Origin: CAYJEQ01 sp964369235
GTDB taxonomy: Bacteria; Bacillota; Clostridia; Oscillospirales; Ruminococcaceae
Length of the DNA stretch: 52,665 nt
NCBI GenBank assembly: GCA_964369235.1
Contig: CAYJEQ010000012.1
Span: 1 to 52,665, forward strand
Reading direction: 5' to 3'
Part shown: positions 9,363 to 18,975 of the stretch, one piece after another
How positions within the stretch are numbered: the stretch's first letter is position 1
Layout of the letters: each line of letters starts with the position of its first letter
Position numbers and translations under genes: made by a program
The notes under the pieces: model-generated
Told to the model about the DNA's origin: nothing
What the model saw: the letters and a program-made list of their open reading frames with translations, nothing else
Databases searched by the model: none

Positions 9363-12329
9363 ATGAGACATTCAAACTCTTCTAAAGCAACATCCATACT
9401 GCTAGCAGGTATCATGGCTGCTACAATCCTAAGTGGTTGTACAACAAGCACGCCATCATCATCAGCACCTGCTGCTACAGCAACTCCAGAGCCAACACCA
9501 ACACCGGATCCAGTGTATATCGCTGCTCCACACACAGCTGGTGCTGAAGCTCCAACAGAGTATCTAGAGCCAACATTCTATGAGAATGAGAACGGCCCTG
9601 ATGTAAGTGTTACATACCTAGGTGTTGTACAGATAGGCGATCAGTACTTTAAGGATAGCAATAACAACCAAACCCTTGATACATTTGAAGACTGGAGACT
9701 ATCTACCGAAGAGCGTATGGGCGACCTACTAGCTAACATGACAGAAGATCAGAGAATAGGTCTACTCAGAAATGTTCTAATGGCTAAGCCTCTAAGTGGT
9801 GTAACTGAAGAAGTATACAACGAAGATGGTACAGTTAAGTTTGATATGTTTATCACTGGTGAAGTTGGTGAAACAGCAGAAGGTGGAGTATTTGACCCTG
9901 CTAATGCTGGTGCAGTAGCTGATGCAGCTCCTGCTTTCCCTGCTGACTCTATTATTAACACATCTGTTCGTTCAGCTGTTGTTCGTATGGACACAGATGT
10001 AGAGGTAGGGGCACTATTTAACAATACCCTAAATCAGGTTGCTGAGTGGGATGCTGTTAATTCTGGAGAAACAATGATTCCTTACATGCTACTATCCAAC
10101 CCAATGAATGCTGGCTACCCAACATCTCTTGGTTTTGGTGCTGCTCTAGCTGATGGCGATATGTCACTACTAGAAGAATTTGTAGAAATGGACAGAGAAG
10201 TATGGGATGCTAAGGGTATCCACCAGATGTACGGTCCTCAGATTGATGTAATTACCGACCCTCGTTGGTCTCGTAACTTCCAGACATATACCGAATCCCC
10301 AGAGCTAATGTCCGATATTGCTGTAACTCTAGTAGAAGGTTACCAGAGTGGCACAGATGGAACACAGGTTGGTGATGTTTCTCTAATTATGAAGCACTTC
10401 CCAGGTGATGGTGCTGCACTAAACGGATTTGAGTCCCATTTCTACATGGGTCAGTGGCGTCCATATGAAACAGAAAACTCTCTAGCTGACTACCAGCTAC
10501 CTCCATTCCAGGCTGCTATTGATGCTGGACTAACTGGTATTATGCCTGGTTACAGCCGTCCAACACTTGACGAAACAATCAGCGTACCACAGTCCTACAT
10601 GGGACTAAATGTAAATGTTGAAGAAGTTGCTAACGGATTTAACACAACAATTCTAACAGATCTACTAAGAGATACAATGGGCTTTACAGGTTACATTAAC
10701 TCTGACTCTAACATTATTACAGGACAACCTTTCGGTGTTGAAGACCTAAGCGAAACTGAGCGTATTGCTCTAGCAGTTAATGCTGGTAATGATGTTATCG
10801 GTGATGGCTTTGCATCTACTGTTGACATGACAACAACTATTGAAGCAGTTACAACTGGTCTAGTAACTCCAGAAGCATTTGATCGTGCTACAACAACTCG
10901 TATGACTTCTTGGTTAGACCTAGGTATGTTTGATAGCCCTTACCGTGATCCTGCCCAAAGTAAAGCAGTAGGCGAAGAACTAGCAGCTGGTCGTCAGGCT
11001 AATAAGGAAGCATTCCATCATGATTCTGTTGTTCTAATGAAAAACAGCGATGCTGTTCTTCCTCTAAACGACACATCTAAAACAGTATACCTAGAGTCCT
11101 TTACAGATAAGGGCGAAAATGAAGATAACATTGCTGCATGGACAACTGCTATTGAAGAAGCTGGCTTTACAATCGTTAAAGATGCAGCTCAGGCTGATAT
11201 TGCTATTCTAGATGTAGTACCAGGTGGTGTTAACAACAACAACGAACATCTACATGAAATCAACCTAGTTGAAGGTAAAGATATTCCTCATGTTGAAAGA
11301 GATACAGGTGAGCTATCAGGTGATACAGTTGAAGTAACAAGCCTACAGGATGTAGATGATATTGCTAAGGTTGCTGCTACAGTACATGGTAATGGCGGTA
11401 TTGTTATTGCTTCTATTGACATCTCCAGCCCATGGATTTTAACAAAACTTGAGCCACATGTTGACGGACTAATCGGTTCCTTTAGCACAACAGCTGATGC
11501 TCGTATGGATATACTAACAGGTGCTTACCTACCAACAGGTAAACTACCAGTTACAATGCCTGCAAGCGAAGGTGTTATTGCAATTGACGAAAATAACTTC
11601 TGTGCATCTCCTAATGATGTTCCTGGTTACGACAAGGATCAGTACATGGATGCAGCAGTTCTAGCAGCTTCCCCATCTGGTAGCTACACATACAAAGATG
11701 CTGATGGCAACCTATATGGCTTTGGCTACGGTCTAACAATGGAGCCTAAGGAAGCTGTAGTTTCTACAGAAACAGAAGAAACAACAACAGAAACAACAGA
11801 AACTACTACAGTAGAAGGCCCAGCAGCTCTTGCTCTTAACTACGAAGCTGATCCAGCTCTACTAGAAGGTGACTGGGTACTAACAGGTGCTTACACAGCA
11901 GCTTATGGTATGCTAACAGTTAAAGAAAATGCTGTATTCCTATCTGTAGAAAAAGATATCGAAACAAATGAGCTAGTAGACGAAGGTGCTTACATCCACG
12001 CAGATGCTACAAACATGGCTGCTAAGATGACATTTGACCCAGCTATTAGCGAAAACGAGTACAATTGTTCCTCTGCTTGGGATGACTGGAGTACAGTAAA
12101 CATCATTGGCGAAGGTAATGCTGAGTACTTCGGTGCTAACAAGTTCCGTATCCGTGATGACGACGAAGGTGTATTCTTTGAGGAAGTAACTGGTGTTGCT
12201 GCTGACGAGCTACTAGATGTTATCGGCGTTAACGCTGAAGGTAACCTAATCGTTGGTTATTCTGACGATGGTATTGTAACAGATGATGAAGCAACATGGA
12301 CATATGCTTACATCTTCTCCAAAGCATAA
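9363..12329 (+). CDS. Secreted GH3 glycosidase lipoprotein
   Basis: This 988-residue enzyme has a lipoprotein signal peptide with lipobox Leu-Ser-Gly-Cys near residue 26 and a Thr/Pro/Ser linker, so it should be lipid-anchored outside the cell. The GH3 N-terminal barrel spans about residues 75-545; Lys344-His345 belongs to the Lys-His-Phe-Pro-Gly motif, and Asp448 in Asn-Ser-Asp-Ser is the likely nucleophile. The GH3 C-terminal domain (about 550-800) is followed by a Thr/Glu-rich linker and an unassigned beta-rich domain of about 160 residues. Typical substrates are beta-glucosides, xylosides or N-acetylglucosaminides. AAGGAGG precedes the ATG. It is followed by a terminator. Leucine is mostly CTA. 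Confidence 0.9.
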   Translation: MRHSNSSKATSILLAGIMAATILSGCTTSTPSSSAPAATATPEPTPTPDPVYIAAPHTAGAEAPTEYLEPTFYENENGPDVSVTYLGVVQIGDQYFKDSNNNQTLDTFEDWRLSTEERMGDLLANMTEDQRIGLLRNVLMAKPLSGVTEEVYNEDGTVKFDMFITGEVGETAEGGVFDPANAGAVADAAPAFPADSIINTSVRSAVVRMDTDVEVGALFNNTLNQVAEWDAVNSGETMIPYMLLSNPMNAGYPTSLGFGAALADGDMSLLEEFVEMDREVWDAKGIHQMYGPQIDVITDPRWSRNFQTYTESPELMSDIAVTLVEGYQSGTDGTQVGDVSLIMKHFPGDGAALNGFESHFYMGQWRPYETENSLADYQLPPFQAAIDAGLTGIMPGYSRPTLDETISVPQSYMGLNVNVEEVANGFNTTILTDLLRDTMGFTGYINSDSNIITGQPFGVEDLSETERIALAVNAGNDVIGDGFASTVDMTTTIEAVTTGLVTPEAFDRATTTRMTSWLDLGMFDSPYRDPAQSKAVGEELAAGRQANKEAFHHDSVVLMKNSDAVLPLNDTSKTVYLESFTDKGENEDNIAAWTTAIEEAGFTIVKDAAQADIAILDVVPGGVNNNNEHLHEINLVEGKDIPHVERDTGELSGDTVEVTSLQDVDDIAKVAATVHGNGGIVIASIDISSPWILTKLEPHVDGLIGSFSTTADARMDILTGAYLPTGKLPVTMPASEGVIAIDENNFCASPNDVPGYDKDQYMDAAVLAASPSGSYTYKDADGNLYGFGYGLTMEPKEAVVSTETEETTTETTETTTVEGPAALALNYEADPALLEGDWVLTGAYTAAYGMLTVKENAVFLSVEKDIETNELVDEGAYIHADATNMAAKMTFDPAISENEYNCSSAWDDWSTVNIIGEGNAEYFGANKFRIRDDDEGVFFEEVTGVAADELLDVIGVNAEGNLIVGYSDDGIVTDDEATWTYAYIFSKA

Positions 12330-12369
12330 TATTTAACTTTCCACGGAACAGATTCCATTAACTGATTTT

Positions 12370-12400
12370 ACAAGTGACCTGGATAACAGGTCACTTGTTT
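12370..12400 (+). terminator. Terminator of the GH3 lipoprotein gene
   Basis: ACAAGTGACCT/AGGTCACTTGT forms an 11-bp stem 40 bp after the stop codon, followed by TTTAAT. Confidence 0.75.
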
Positions 12401-12433
12401 AATATTAAAACTACTGAGTTGTAAGTATTTGTT

Positions 12434-12503
12434 TTTACTATAGTAAATTAAATAATATCGGAAAAAATTACATTGACATACACTATGCACAAAGTTTGCA
12501 TAG
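12434..12503 (+). promoter_or_regulatory. Promoter-operator region of the membrane protein / second GH3 operon
   Basis: A perfect 14-bp palindrome TTTACTATAGTAAA lies at 12434-12447. A consensus -35 box TTGACA lies at 12473-12478, and the inverted repeat CTATGCA/TGCATAG (12483-12489 and 12497-12503) fills the spacer and -10 region. The -10 box itself is poor. The repeats look like regulator sites; the regulator is unknown. Confidence 0.45.
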
Positions 12504-12566
12504 AACACAGTCCTTGGAGAGGGACAAAAAAACTACTACTAATCTTTTATAAGGAGCTATAACTTC

Positions 12567-12974
12567 ATGAGTGAGCAGAATAAAAAGAAGAATCCATTAG
12601 GATTTAATGCAGTTTTAGTAGGATCTATATTATGTGTAGTATCTGCTATTGCATATGGTGTGATGTTTAGCACTATTAAGTACAAAGAGCCTCTATTTGA
12701 TATGAATATCTGTATTTTACTAGTTATAACTGCTGTAGTTTCCCTAGGTATGCTTTTCACAGCAAAAACTAAGGTATACTCATCAGTACCACTATGTATT
12801 GGTAGTGGTATATCCCTACTAATGTTCTTAAAAATGATGATCTGGCCTATATCCGATACAGCTTATGGTATTGAGCCTTTTCCACAGATGTCTGCGCTAA
12901 TTACATGTATGGTGGCATTTGTTATTACTTTTGTAATTGCAGAGATCTCTCTATATACTAAAAAAGCTAACTAG
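12567..12974 (+). CDS. Small four-helix membrane protein of unknown function
   Basis: This 135-residue protein has four predicted membrane segments (about 12-34, 47-68, 72-93 and 103-128) and a short basic N-terminus. No family is recognised. A good AAGGAG site precedes the ATG. It ends 69 bp before the second GH3 gene with no terminator between, so the two are probably co-transcribed. It could assist the membrane placement of that enzyme, but this is only positional inference. Confidence 0.75.
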   Translation: MSEQNKKKNPLGFNAVLVGSILCVVSAIAYGVMFSTIKYKEPLFDMNICILLVITAVVSLGMLFTAKTKVYSSVPLCIGSGISLLMFLKMMIWPISDTAYGIEPFPQMSALITCMVAFVITFVIAEISLYTKKAN

Positions 12975-13043
12975 TATAAAACTTGTAAATATAAGGCTAA
13001 TATTTATATTAGTACTAAGTTGTAAGAAAGGATATATTGTATT

Positions 13044-16000
13044 ATGAATAAAGGCAAAAGACTTGGTTATAAAATATTTACTAATGTTATGGTTGCACTT
13101 TTGATCATATCTTATTTTGGTGGTACAATTGCTGCTACCTACTCTGGTCAAATCAACTCATACCTAGGTATAACAACTACTCAGACTGTACAAACTGATG
13201 GAGGAGATAGCGAGTACCCTCGTTACTACCAGAGTCAGTATCAGACTATAGAAGAGCTTAAGGCAGCAGGCCTTGCAAAAGTTCGTGAAGTAGAAGCAGA
13301 AGGTGCTGTACTACTAAAAAATGATAATAACACACTACCGCTAACAGGTACTGATGTATCTCTATTTGGTACAACAGCTGGCTCACCAGTATATGGTGGT
13401 ACAGGTTCTGGTGCAGTATCTGCTGATGATGCACCTAAATACCTAGAGGTATTCACAGATGCAGGACTAAATGTTATTAATGAAGAACTACTAACATGGT
13501 ATGTTGACGAAGAATACGGTCGTGATTTTGATGAAGGTAACATTAATGAGCCTTCTTGGAATCAGGTTAACAAAGGTGATGCTGTAGATAGCTTTGGCCA
13601 TGGGGAAACTGCAATTTTTGTAGTTGGCCGTGTTGGTGGTGAAGCTAACGACCTTAAGAGCACAGGACATATTGATGGTCTTGACGGTAACTACCTAACT
13701 CTTAACAAAAATGAAAGAGCTAACCTAGAAGGTCTTAAAGAACTAAAAGATCAGGGAAAAATCTCAAATATTATCGTAATAATCAACAGTGCAAACCCAA
13801 TTGAAACAGACTTTATCAATGCTGAAGAATACGGTGTTGACGCTGCTCTATGGGTAGGTTCTGTAGGCCAGACAGGTCTATATGCTGTAGCTGATATCCT
13901 AACAGGTGCAGTTAATCCATCAGGTTCTCTACCTGATACATGGTGGGTGGACAACCTACAAAACCCAGTAATGGCAAACTTCGGTAGCTACTTCTACACA
14001 AATGCAGATGATTATACCTTTGCAACAGGTGATAGAGTATTTACTAAGTATGTAGTATATCAGGAAGGTATCTATGTAGGATACCGTTACACAGAAACTC
14101 GTTATGAAGATATGGTTTTAGGCACTGCTAATGCAGGTGAATTTAACTATAATGAAATCGTAGGCTATCCATTTGGTTATGGTCTAAGCTACACTGATTT
14201 TGAGCTATCTGATATGAAGGTAGAAAAATCTGGCAGTGGCCTAGAAACAATATACACAGTGGAAGTTGATGTAACTAACACAGGTGATGTAGCTGGTAAG
14301 AAGTCTGTACAGGTTTATGGACAGAAGCCATACACCCAGTACAACAAAGACAATGGTATGGAAAAAGCTGCTGTAGAACTTGTTGGATATGGTAAAACAC
14401 AGCTATTAGAGCCAGGTGCAACCGAAACTGTAGTGGTAGAAGTACCAGAGTATTTCCTAACATCTTATGATGCAACAGGAACAGGTGTATACATCCTTGA
14501 TGAAGGTACACATTATCTAACAGTTGCAGATAACTCCCACAGTGCTATTAACAACATCCTAGCAGCTAAGGGCAAAACTACAGCTGATGGCATGACAGCA
14601 GAAGGTAACACAGAGCTAACTCATGCAATGGAATTTGACTTTGACATCGAAACATATTCCAAAGCATATGGTACTGGTGAAGAGGTTACAAGCCTTTTTG
14701 CTACAGCAGATATTAATCGTTATGAAGGTGCTGGAGATAATGAAGTAACATACATTACTCGTAGCGACTGGGAAGGCACAACAATGATGTGGACTCCAAA
14801 CGATGATGATGAAAACACAAATTATGTTAAACTATCTATGACAGATCAGATGGCTGCAGATGTTGTTCTTGACGAAGCAGATCTACCAGAAGATGATGGT
14901 AACTGGCCTGTAATGGACTCCACAGCAACAAACCACCAGCTTGTGGATTTAATGTTTGATGCAAATGGTGAGAGAATTGACTTTAATGATCCAATGTGGC
15001 AGGAGCTACTAGATCAGCTAAGCTATGACCAGCTAAGTGAAATCTGTGCAGTAGGTCTGAGAATGACAGTTGCTATTGAAGAAATCGGCAAACCTGAAAC
15101 TCTTGACCACAACGGCCCAAGTGGTGTAACACAGAAGTACAGCCTTGGCCCAAATGGTTACGCTAACGAAACTAATGACCCTAATAAGGATATGACAGGT
15201 ACTGCATTCCCATCAAATAACATCCTTGCTGCTACATTTAATGATGAGCTAGTAGCTGAGGCTGGTGCAATCATTGGTGAAGATGCAATGTGGGCTGGTT
15301 ATGCTGGTCTATACGGTACAGGTATTAATATCCACCGTGCACCTTACTCCGGTCGTGTATTCGAGTACTACTCTGAAGATAGTATTCTAACAGGTCTAAT
15401 TGCTGGTTCTGAAACAGAAGCAATCCAGTCCAAGGGTGTTTATGTTTACAACAAGCACTTTGTACTAAATGATCAGGAAGAACAGCGTCAGGGACTAGGT
15501 ACATGGGTAAATGAGCAGGCACTTCGTGAGCTTTACCTTCGTGCATTTGAGCTTCCAATCGTAAATGCTGATGCTAAATGTGTAATGACAGCATTTAATC
15601 GTCTTGGCCCAATCTGGGCTGGTGCAATGCCAGAGCTTATGACCGATTGGCTTCGTGGTGAAGCAGGTATGTCTGGATTTGCAGTTACAGATATGTATGA
15701 TGCAAGCTACATGTCCAAGCCACACGAAGTTCTAGCTGGTAATGATATTCCAGATAACTACCCAGGTGTTGCTGGTACAGCAGTTGGAGAAGGCACAACA
15801 AATCTAGATTACGAGTTTGATCCTTATGCACCAGGTGCAGAACAGGCAAATGCTCCTCTAGCTCGTGCAATGCGTGAATCTGCACATCGTGTTTTACACA
15901 CAGTTGTACATTCTCGTGGTATGGACGGTATCGGTGCAGGTACAGAGATTATCAGCGTTACTCCATGGTGGGTAACAGCAGTTACAGTATCTCAGATTAT

Positions 16001-16070
16001 CTTTGCTATACTATCTCTAATCGGTGCAGCGCTACTGGTTAAGGATATTAAATCCGAGAAAAAATCCTAA
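13044..16070 (+). CDS. Membrane-anchored GH3 glycosidase with reversed domain order
   Basis: This 1008-residue protein has a hydrophobic segment at each end (about 10-32 and 970-997), so the enzyme should be held on the outer face of the membrane. The GH3 domains are in the order C-terminal-type domain (about 85-330), fibronectin-III-like domain (about 360-500), a spacer, and the catalytic barrel (about 655-960). The likely nucleophile is Asp883 in Ala-Val-Thr-Asp-Met; the Asn-Lys-His-Phe motif is near residue 800. This swapped order is known in some Ruminococcus and Butyrivibrio beta-glucosidases. AGAAAGGATA precedes the ATG. The substrate is not determined. It follows a small membrane protein gene and ends at a terminator. 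Confidence 0.9.
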   Translation: MNKGKRLGYKIFTNVMVALLIISYFGGTIAATYSGQINSYLGITTTQTVQTDGGDSEYPRYYQSQYQTIEELKAAGLAKVREVEAEGAVLLKNDNNTLPLTGTDVSLFGTTAGSPVYGGTGSGAVSADDAPKYLEVFTDAGLNVINEELLTWYVDEEYGRDFDEGNINEPSWNQVNKGDAVDSFGHGETAIFVVGRVGGEANDLKSTGHIDGLDGNYLTLNKNERANLEGLKELKDQGKISNIIVIINSANPIETDFINAEEYGVDAALWVGSVGQTGLYAVADILTGAVNPSGSLPDTWWVDNLQNPVMANFGSYFYTNADDYTFATGDRVFTKYVVYQEGIYVGYRYTETRYEDMVLGTANAGEFNYNEIVGYPFGYGLSYTDFELSDMKVEKSGSGLETIYTVEVDVTNTGDVAGKKSVQVYGQKPYTQYNKDNGMEKAAVELVGYGKTQLLEPGATETVVVEVPEYFLTSYDATGTGVYILDEGTHYLTVADNSHSAINNILAAKGKTTADGMTAEGNTELTHAMEFDFDIETYSKAYGTGEEVTSLFATADINRYEGAGDNEVTYITRSDWEGTTMMWTPNDDDENTNYVKLSMTDQMAADVVLDEADLPEDDGNWPVMDSTATNHQLVDLMFDANGERIDFNDPMWQELLDQLSYDQLSEICAVGLRMTVAIEEIGKPETLDHNGPSGVTQKYSLGPNGYANETNDPNKDMTGTAFPSNNILAATFNDELVAEAGAIIGEDAMWAGYAGLYGTGINIHRAPYSGRVFEYYSEDSILTGLIAGSETEAIQSKGVYVYNKHFVLNDQEEQRQGLGTWVNEQALRELYLRAFELPIVNADAKCVMTAFNRLGPIWAGAMPELMTDWLRGEAGMSGFAVTDMYDASYMSKPHEVLAGNDIPDNYPGVAGTAVGEGTTNLDYEFDPYAPGAEQANAPLARAMRESAHRVLHTVVHSRGMDGIGAGTEIISVTPWWVTAVTVSQIIFAILSLIGAALLVKDIKSEKKS

Positions 16071-16096
16071 TAAATTATAACTTATAATTATTTAAT

Positions 16097-16132
16097 CCCC
16101 AGTGTCTTAGTTGACACTGGGGGTAATTTTTG
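16097..16132 (+). terminator. Terminator of the second GH3 gene
   Basis: CCCCAGTGTC/GACACTGGGG forms a 10-bp GC-rich stem with a 6-nt loop, followed by GTAATTTTT. Confidence 0.85.
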
Positions 16133-16267
16133 TAGATATATCTTAATTCTTGGGGTATATTCACCGACCTAAGTATTTGCAAAAAACCTTCTTGTATATG
16201 GGGTAATAGGGGGATATATAGGTTTGTCACAACAATATTAATAGATAGAAAAATACCCAAAACTATG

Positions 16268-16300
16268 CAAAAAAAGCTGTAAGGATTTTTCCTTACAGCT
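16268..16300 (-). terminator. Terminator of the glf operon (minus strand)
   Basis: AGCTGTAAGGA/TCCTTACAGCT (11 bp) is followed on the minus strand by a run of seven T. It terminates the minus-strand genes that end at 16408. Confidence 0.85.
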
Positions 16301-16340
16301 TATATTACTAGGATCTTTATCAGTAGTTTAGGTGAAATTC

Positions 16341-16387
16341 TGTTGGGGTACTGTCCCTCGCCAAGGGAGAGTGATAGTACCCCAACA
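16341..16387. other. Long branched hairpin downstream of glf
   Basis: A perfect 12-bp stem TGTTGGGGTACT/AGTACCCCAACA encloses a second stem TCCCT/AGGGA (16354-16368). It has no T-tract and lies between the glf stop and the true terminator. It may be a 3' stabilising structure or a repetitive palindrome; function unknown. Confidence 0.5.
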
Positions 16388-16407
16388 TTTTGCTATAGAA
16401 CTTATTA

Positions 16408-17499
16408 CTATATATTCTCTGCTGCCAGTAAAGCAGCCTCTACAACCTTATCCATATCGTAGTATTTATACTCACCTAATCGACCACCGAAAATTATATT
16501 TTCTTCTTGGTCAGCAAGGGCTTTATACTGATTATAAAGGCTGTTGTTCTTCTCATTATTTACAGGGTAGTAAGGCTCATCACCTAGCTTCCATTCGGTG
16601 CTATATTCCTTACTAATAACAGTTTTCTCCTGAGTGCCAAACTGGAACCACTTATGCTCAATAATTCTAGTCCAAGGAGTTTCGATGTCGGTGTAGTTTA
16701 CCACAGCATTTCCCTGATAGTTATCTGTGTCTAAAACCTCAGTTTCAAAACTTACACTACGGTATTCCAGTGGCCCGTATTTATACTGATAAAATCCATC
16801 AATAGAGCCTGTATACAGTACAGTTTTAGCTAAGGAGTTCCATTTAGCTGGATCTTCTAGGTAGTCTACATTTAACTTAACTTCTATACCTTCTAGAATA
16901 TTATCCACCATTTGGGTGTAACCACAGGTTGGGATACCCTGATACAAAGCATTAAAATAATTATTATTATAGCTCATACGAACAGGTAGTCGCTGGATAA
17001 TAAAGGCAGGTAGCTCACTGCATTTTCTACCCCATTGTTTCTGGGTATATCCTTTAATTAGCTTTTCGTAAACATCTACACCTACTAAGCTAATTGCTTT
17101 TTCCTCTAGATTTTTAGGATCTGTAATGCCAGCCTGAGCTTTTTGTTTATTAATAATTTCCACTGCTTCACTAGGTGTTGCCACACCCCACATTTTATTA
17201 AATGTGTACATATTAAAAGGTAGGCTATATATCTCACCTTTGTAGTTTGCAATAGGGCTATTAATATAATTATTAAACTGAGCAAACTGTCCTAGATAAT
17301 CCCACACCATCTTATTATTAGTGTGAAATATATGTGCTCCATACTTATGAACCTGTATTCCTTCTATATCATCACAGTAAACATTACCTGCAATGTGATC
17401 TCGCTTCTCGATAATTAAGCAGGTTTTTCCTTTTTTAACTGCTTCTCTAGCAAATACAGCACCATATAGCCCTGCACCTACAATTAGGTAATCGTACAT
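16408..17499 (-). CDS. glf: UDP-galactopyranose mutase
   Basis: This 363-residue flavoenzyme converts UDP-galactopyranose to UDP-galactofuranose for cell-surface glycans. The N-terminus holds the FAD-binding Gly-Ala-Gly-Leu-Tyr-Gly motif (residues 8-13) with Glu-Lys-Arg-Asp-His about 20 residues later. The central part has the family's Gly-Tyr-Thr-Gln-Lys-Gln-Trp-Gly stretch and the conserved arginines of the substrate site. The length is normal. The start follows AAGAGGTG. It lies 32 bp after a glycosyltransferase gene on the same strand, so the pair probably makes and transfers galactofuranose or a related surface sugar. Confidence 0.96.
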   Translation of the reverse strand: MYDYLIVGAGLYGAVFAREAVKKGKTCLIIEKRDHIAGNVYCDDIEGIQVHKYGAHIFHTNNKMVWDYLGQFAQFNNYINSPIANYKGEIYSLPFNMYTFNKMWGVATPSEAVEIINKQKAQAGITDPKNLEEKAISLVGVDVYEKLIKGYTQKQWGRKCSELPAFIIQRLPVRMSYNNNYFNALYQGIPTCGYTQMVDNILEGIEVKLNVDYLEDPAKWNSLAKTVLYTGSIDGFYQYKYGPLEYRSVSFETEVLDTDNYQGNAVVNYTDIETPWTRIIEHKWFQFGTQEKTVISKEYSTEWKLGDEPYYPVNNEKNNSLYNQYKALADQEENIIFGGRLGEYKYYDMDKVVEAALLAAENI

Positions 17500-17531
17500 A
17501 TTGCACCTCTTAAAGTTAAACTTTGTTAAAA

Positions 17532-18545
17532 TTAATTAAATCCAACGATTTTCTGGGAGATTTTATAAGCCATAATGGTAGTATGCTGACCTATAGCACC
17601 TGGGAAATTAATAATATTACCCATTACCCCTCGTCTAAGTTTTCTAAATAAGCTATGGTCTTTTTCCTTTATATAGTCCCATAGCTGATCTTTTTTCTTA
17701 AGGTTTTCTGCTGTGCCAGAACGGTATAACATTACCGAAGATACAACAGTGATAATCTCTAGGTAGTTAAACATATAATCCCTAAGTTTCACATTGTTAG
17801 TTTTGCCAAGGGTAAACTCATCAATCATCATTTTGTTAACCTTAAGCTGCTGATCAATTCGCTTAATCATTACCTTTTCATTTACTGACTGATCATCTCT
17901 ACCTATATAGTAACGATAGAAATTAACATCAATATAATACATCTTCTTTACATGAACTAAAGGCATGTACACATATATATTATCCACATAGAATGTATGC
18001 TTAGGTAGCTCTAATCCACACTCTCTCAGTAAATCTGTACGATATAAAGCCGAATGCATTAGGATATACTGACCTTTTTTAACCTTGCCTAGGTCATCCC
18101 ATGTAAATTCTCTATCTTTAGGTAGGAAGGAATAACGCATAACCTTTTTAACGATGGTCGCTTCATTCTCATAAACATAGTTAGAGATAAACATATCTAT
18201 TAGATTATCCTCAGCTACAAATTTAGAGATGGTTTCCATTATAACCTTATAGGAGGCAGCTTCTACCCAATCATCACTGTCCACTACCTTAAAATAAAGC
18301 CCTGTGGCATTTTTTAACCCTGTATTTACAGCCTGTCCATGTCCACCATTTTCTTGGTGTACAGCTTTTACAATTGTAGGATATTTAGCAGCATATTCAT
18401 CAGCTATCTTTGCAGTATTGTCAGAAGATCCATCGTTTACGATTATTATCTCAACTGCTTCACCACCTGGTAGTAGTGATTCAATACAATTAGCCATGTA
18501 ATCCTGAGAATTATAACATGGTATTGCAAATGTTATTAGTTTCAT
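17532..18545 (-). CDS. Family 2 glycosyltransferase
   Basis: This 337-residue inverting GT-A transferase begins with the Pro-Cys-Tyr-Asn motif, has the nucleotide-sugar contact Val-Asn-Asp-Gly-Ser-Ser-Asp near residue 37, and the metal-binding Asp-Ser-Asp-Asp-Trp near residue 90. The C-terminal 130 residues are helical, without clear membrane segments. It precedes glf with a short gap; the pair is a small surface-polysaccharide unit separated from any larger cluster. AAAGGAA lies somewhat far from the ATG (about 10 bases). The acceptor and donor are unknown. Confidence 0.92.
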   Translation of the reverse strand: MKLITFAIPCYNSQDYMANCIESLLPGGEAVEIIIVNDGSSDNTAKIADEYAAKYPTIVKAVHQENGGHGQAVNTGLKNATGLYFKVVDSDDWVEAASYKVIMETISKFVAEDNLIDMFISNYVYENEATIVKKVMRYSFLPKDREFTWDDLGKVKKGQYILMHSALYRTDLLRECGLELPKHTFYVDNIYVYMPLVHVKKMYYIDVNFYRYYIGRDDQSVNEKVMIKRIDQQLKVNKMMIDEFTLGKTNNVKLRDYMFNYLEIITVVSSVMLYRSGTAENLKKKDQLWDYIKEKDHSLFRKLRRGVMGNIINFPGAIGQHTTIMAYKISQKIVGFN

Positions 18546-18849
18546 TGTTTTTCGTTCCTTTTAATCTTATGTTTTACCACCATTAACCAAGCAAATAAAC
18601 AAGAAGTATTATTACCACTTAGGTTAACTTGAAGTTATAACCATAGGGTAAATCTGTATTTACACTATAGTAGGTAGTTTCAGTTTATGGTTTTTACCAT
18701 AAAGCATACCAAATAATTATACAACAAAATAGGACATTTTTCAATATAAAAGGCTAATTTTCTTAAAGGCACTTGAGTATTTACTGAGCATTTAATACCT
18801 TTGATGTATTTCTATATTCTCCATTGCTAAAATTATAGTGATGAAATAA

Positions 18850-18909
18850 TTCTGCCTATGTTCTGCCTATTTTTAACCGATGATTTTCCACCTACAGGTG
18901 TAGTATACT
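18850..18909 (+). promoter_or_regulatory. Activator-type direct repeat and promoter of the repeat protein gene
   Basis: TTCTGCCTAT occurs twice with an 11-bp period (18850-18859 and 18861-18870), then CACCT/AGGTG palindromic DNA (18889-18900) and a -10-like TATACT (18904-18909) with no good -35 box. One-turn spacing just upstream of a weak -35 suggests a response-regulator-activated promoter. The rest of the 430-bp gap (18546-18849) shows nothing recognisable. Confidence 0.45.
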
Positions 18910-18975
18910 AAGATTACAGGGAAAACAAACAAAAAACAAAAAAATAAATCAGCCCTGAAAAGAAGGAGAATTATT

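Noticed and set aside
9347..9535. Small minus-strand frame at the start of the GH3 lipoprotein gene
   Set aside because: It is the complement of the signal peptide and Thr/Pro linker; biased composition explains the open frame.
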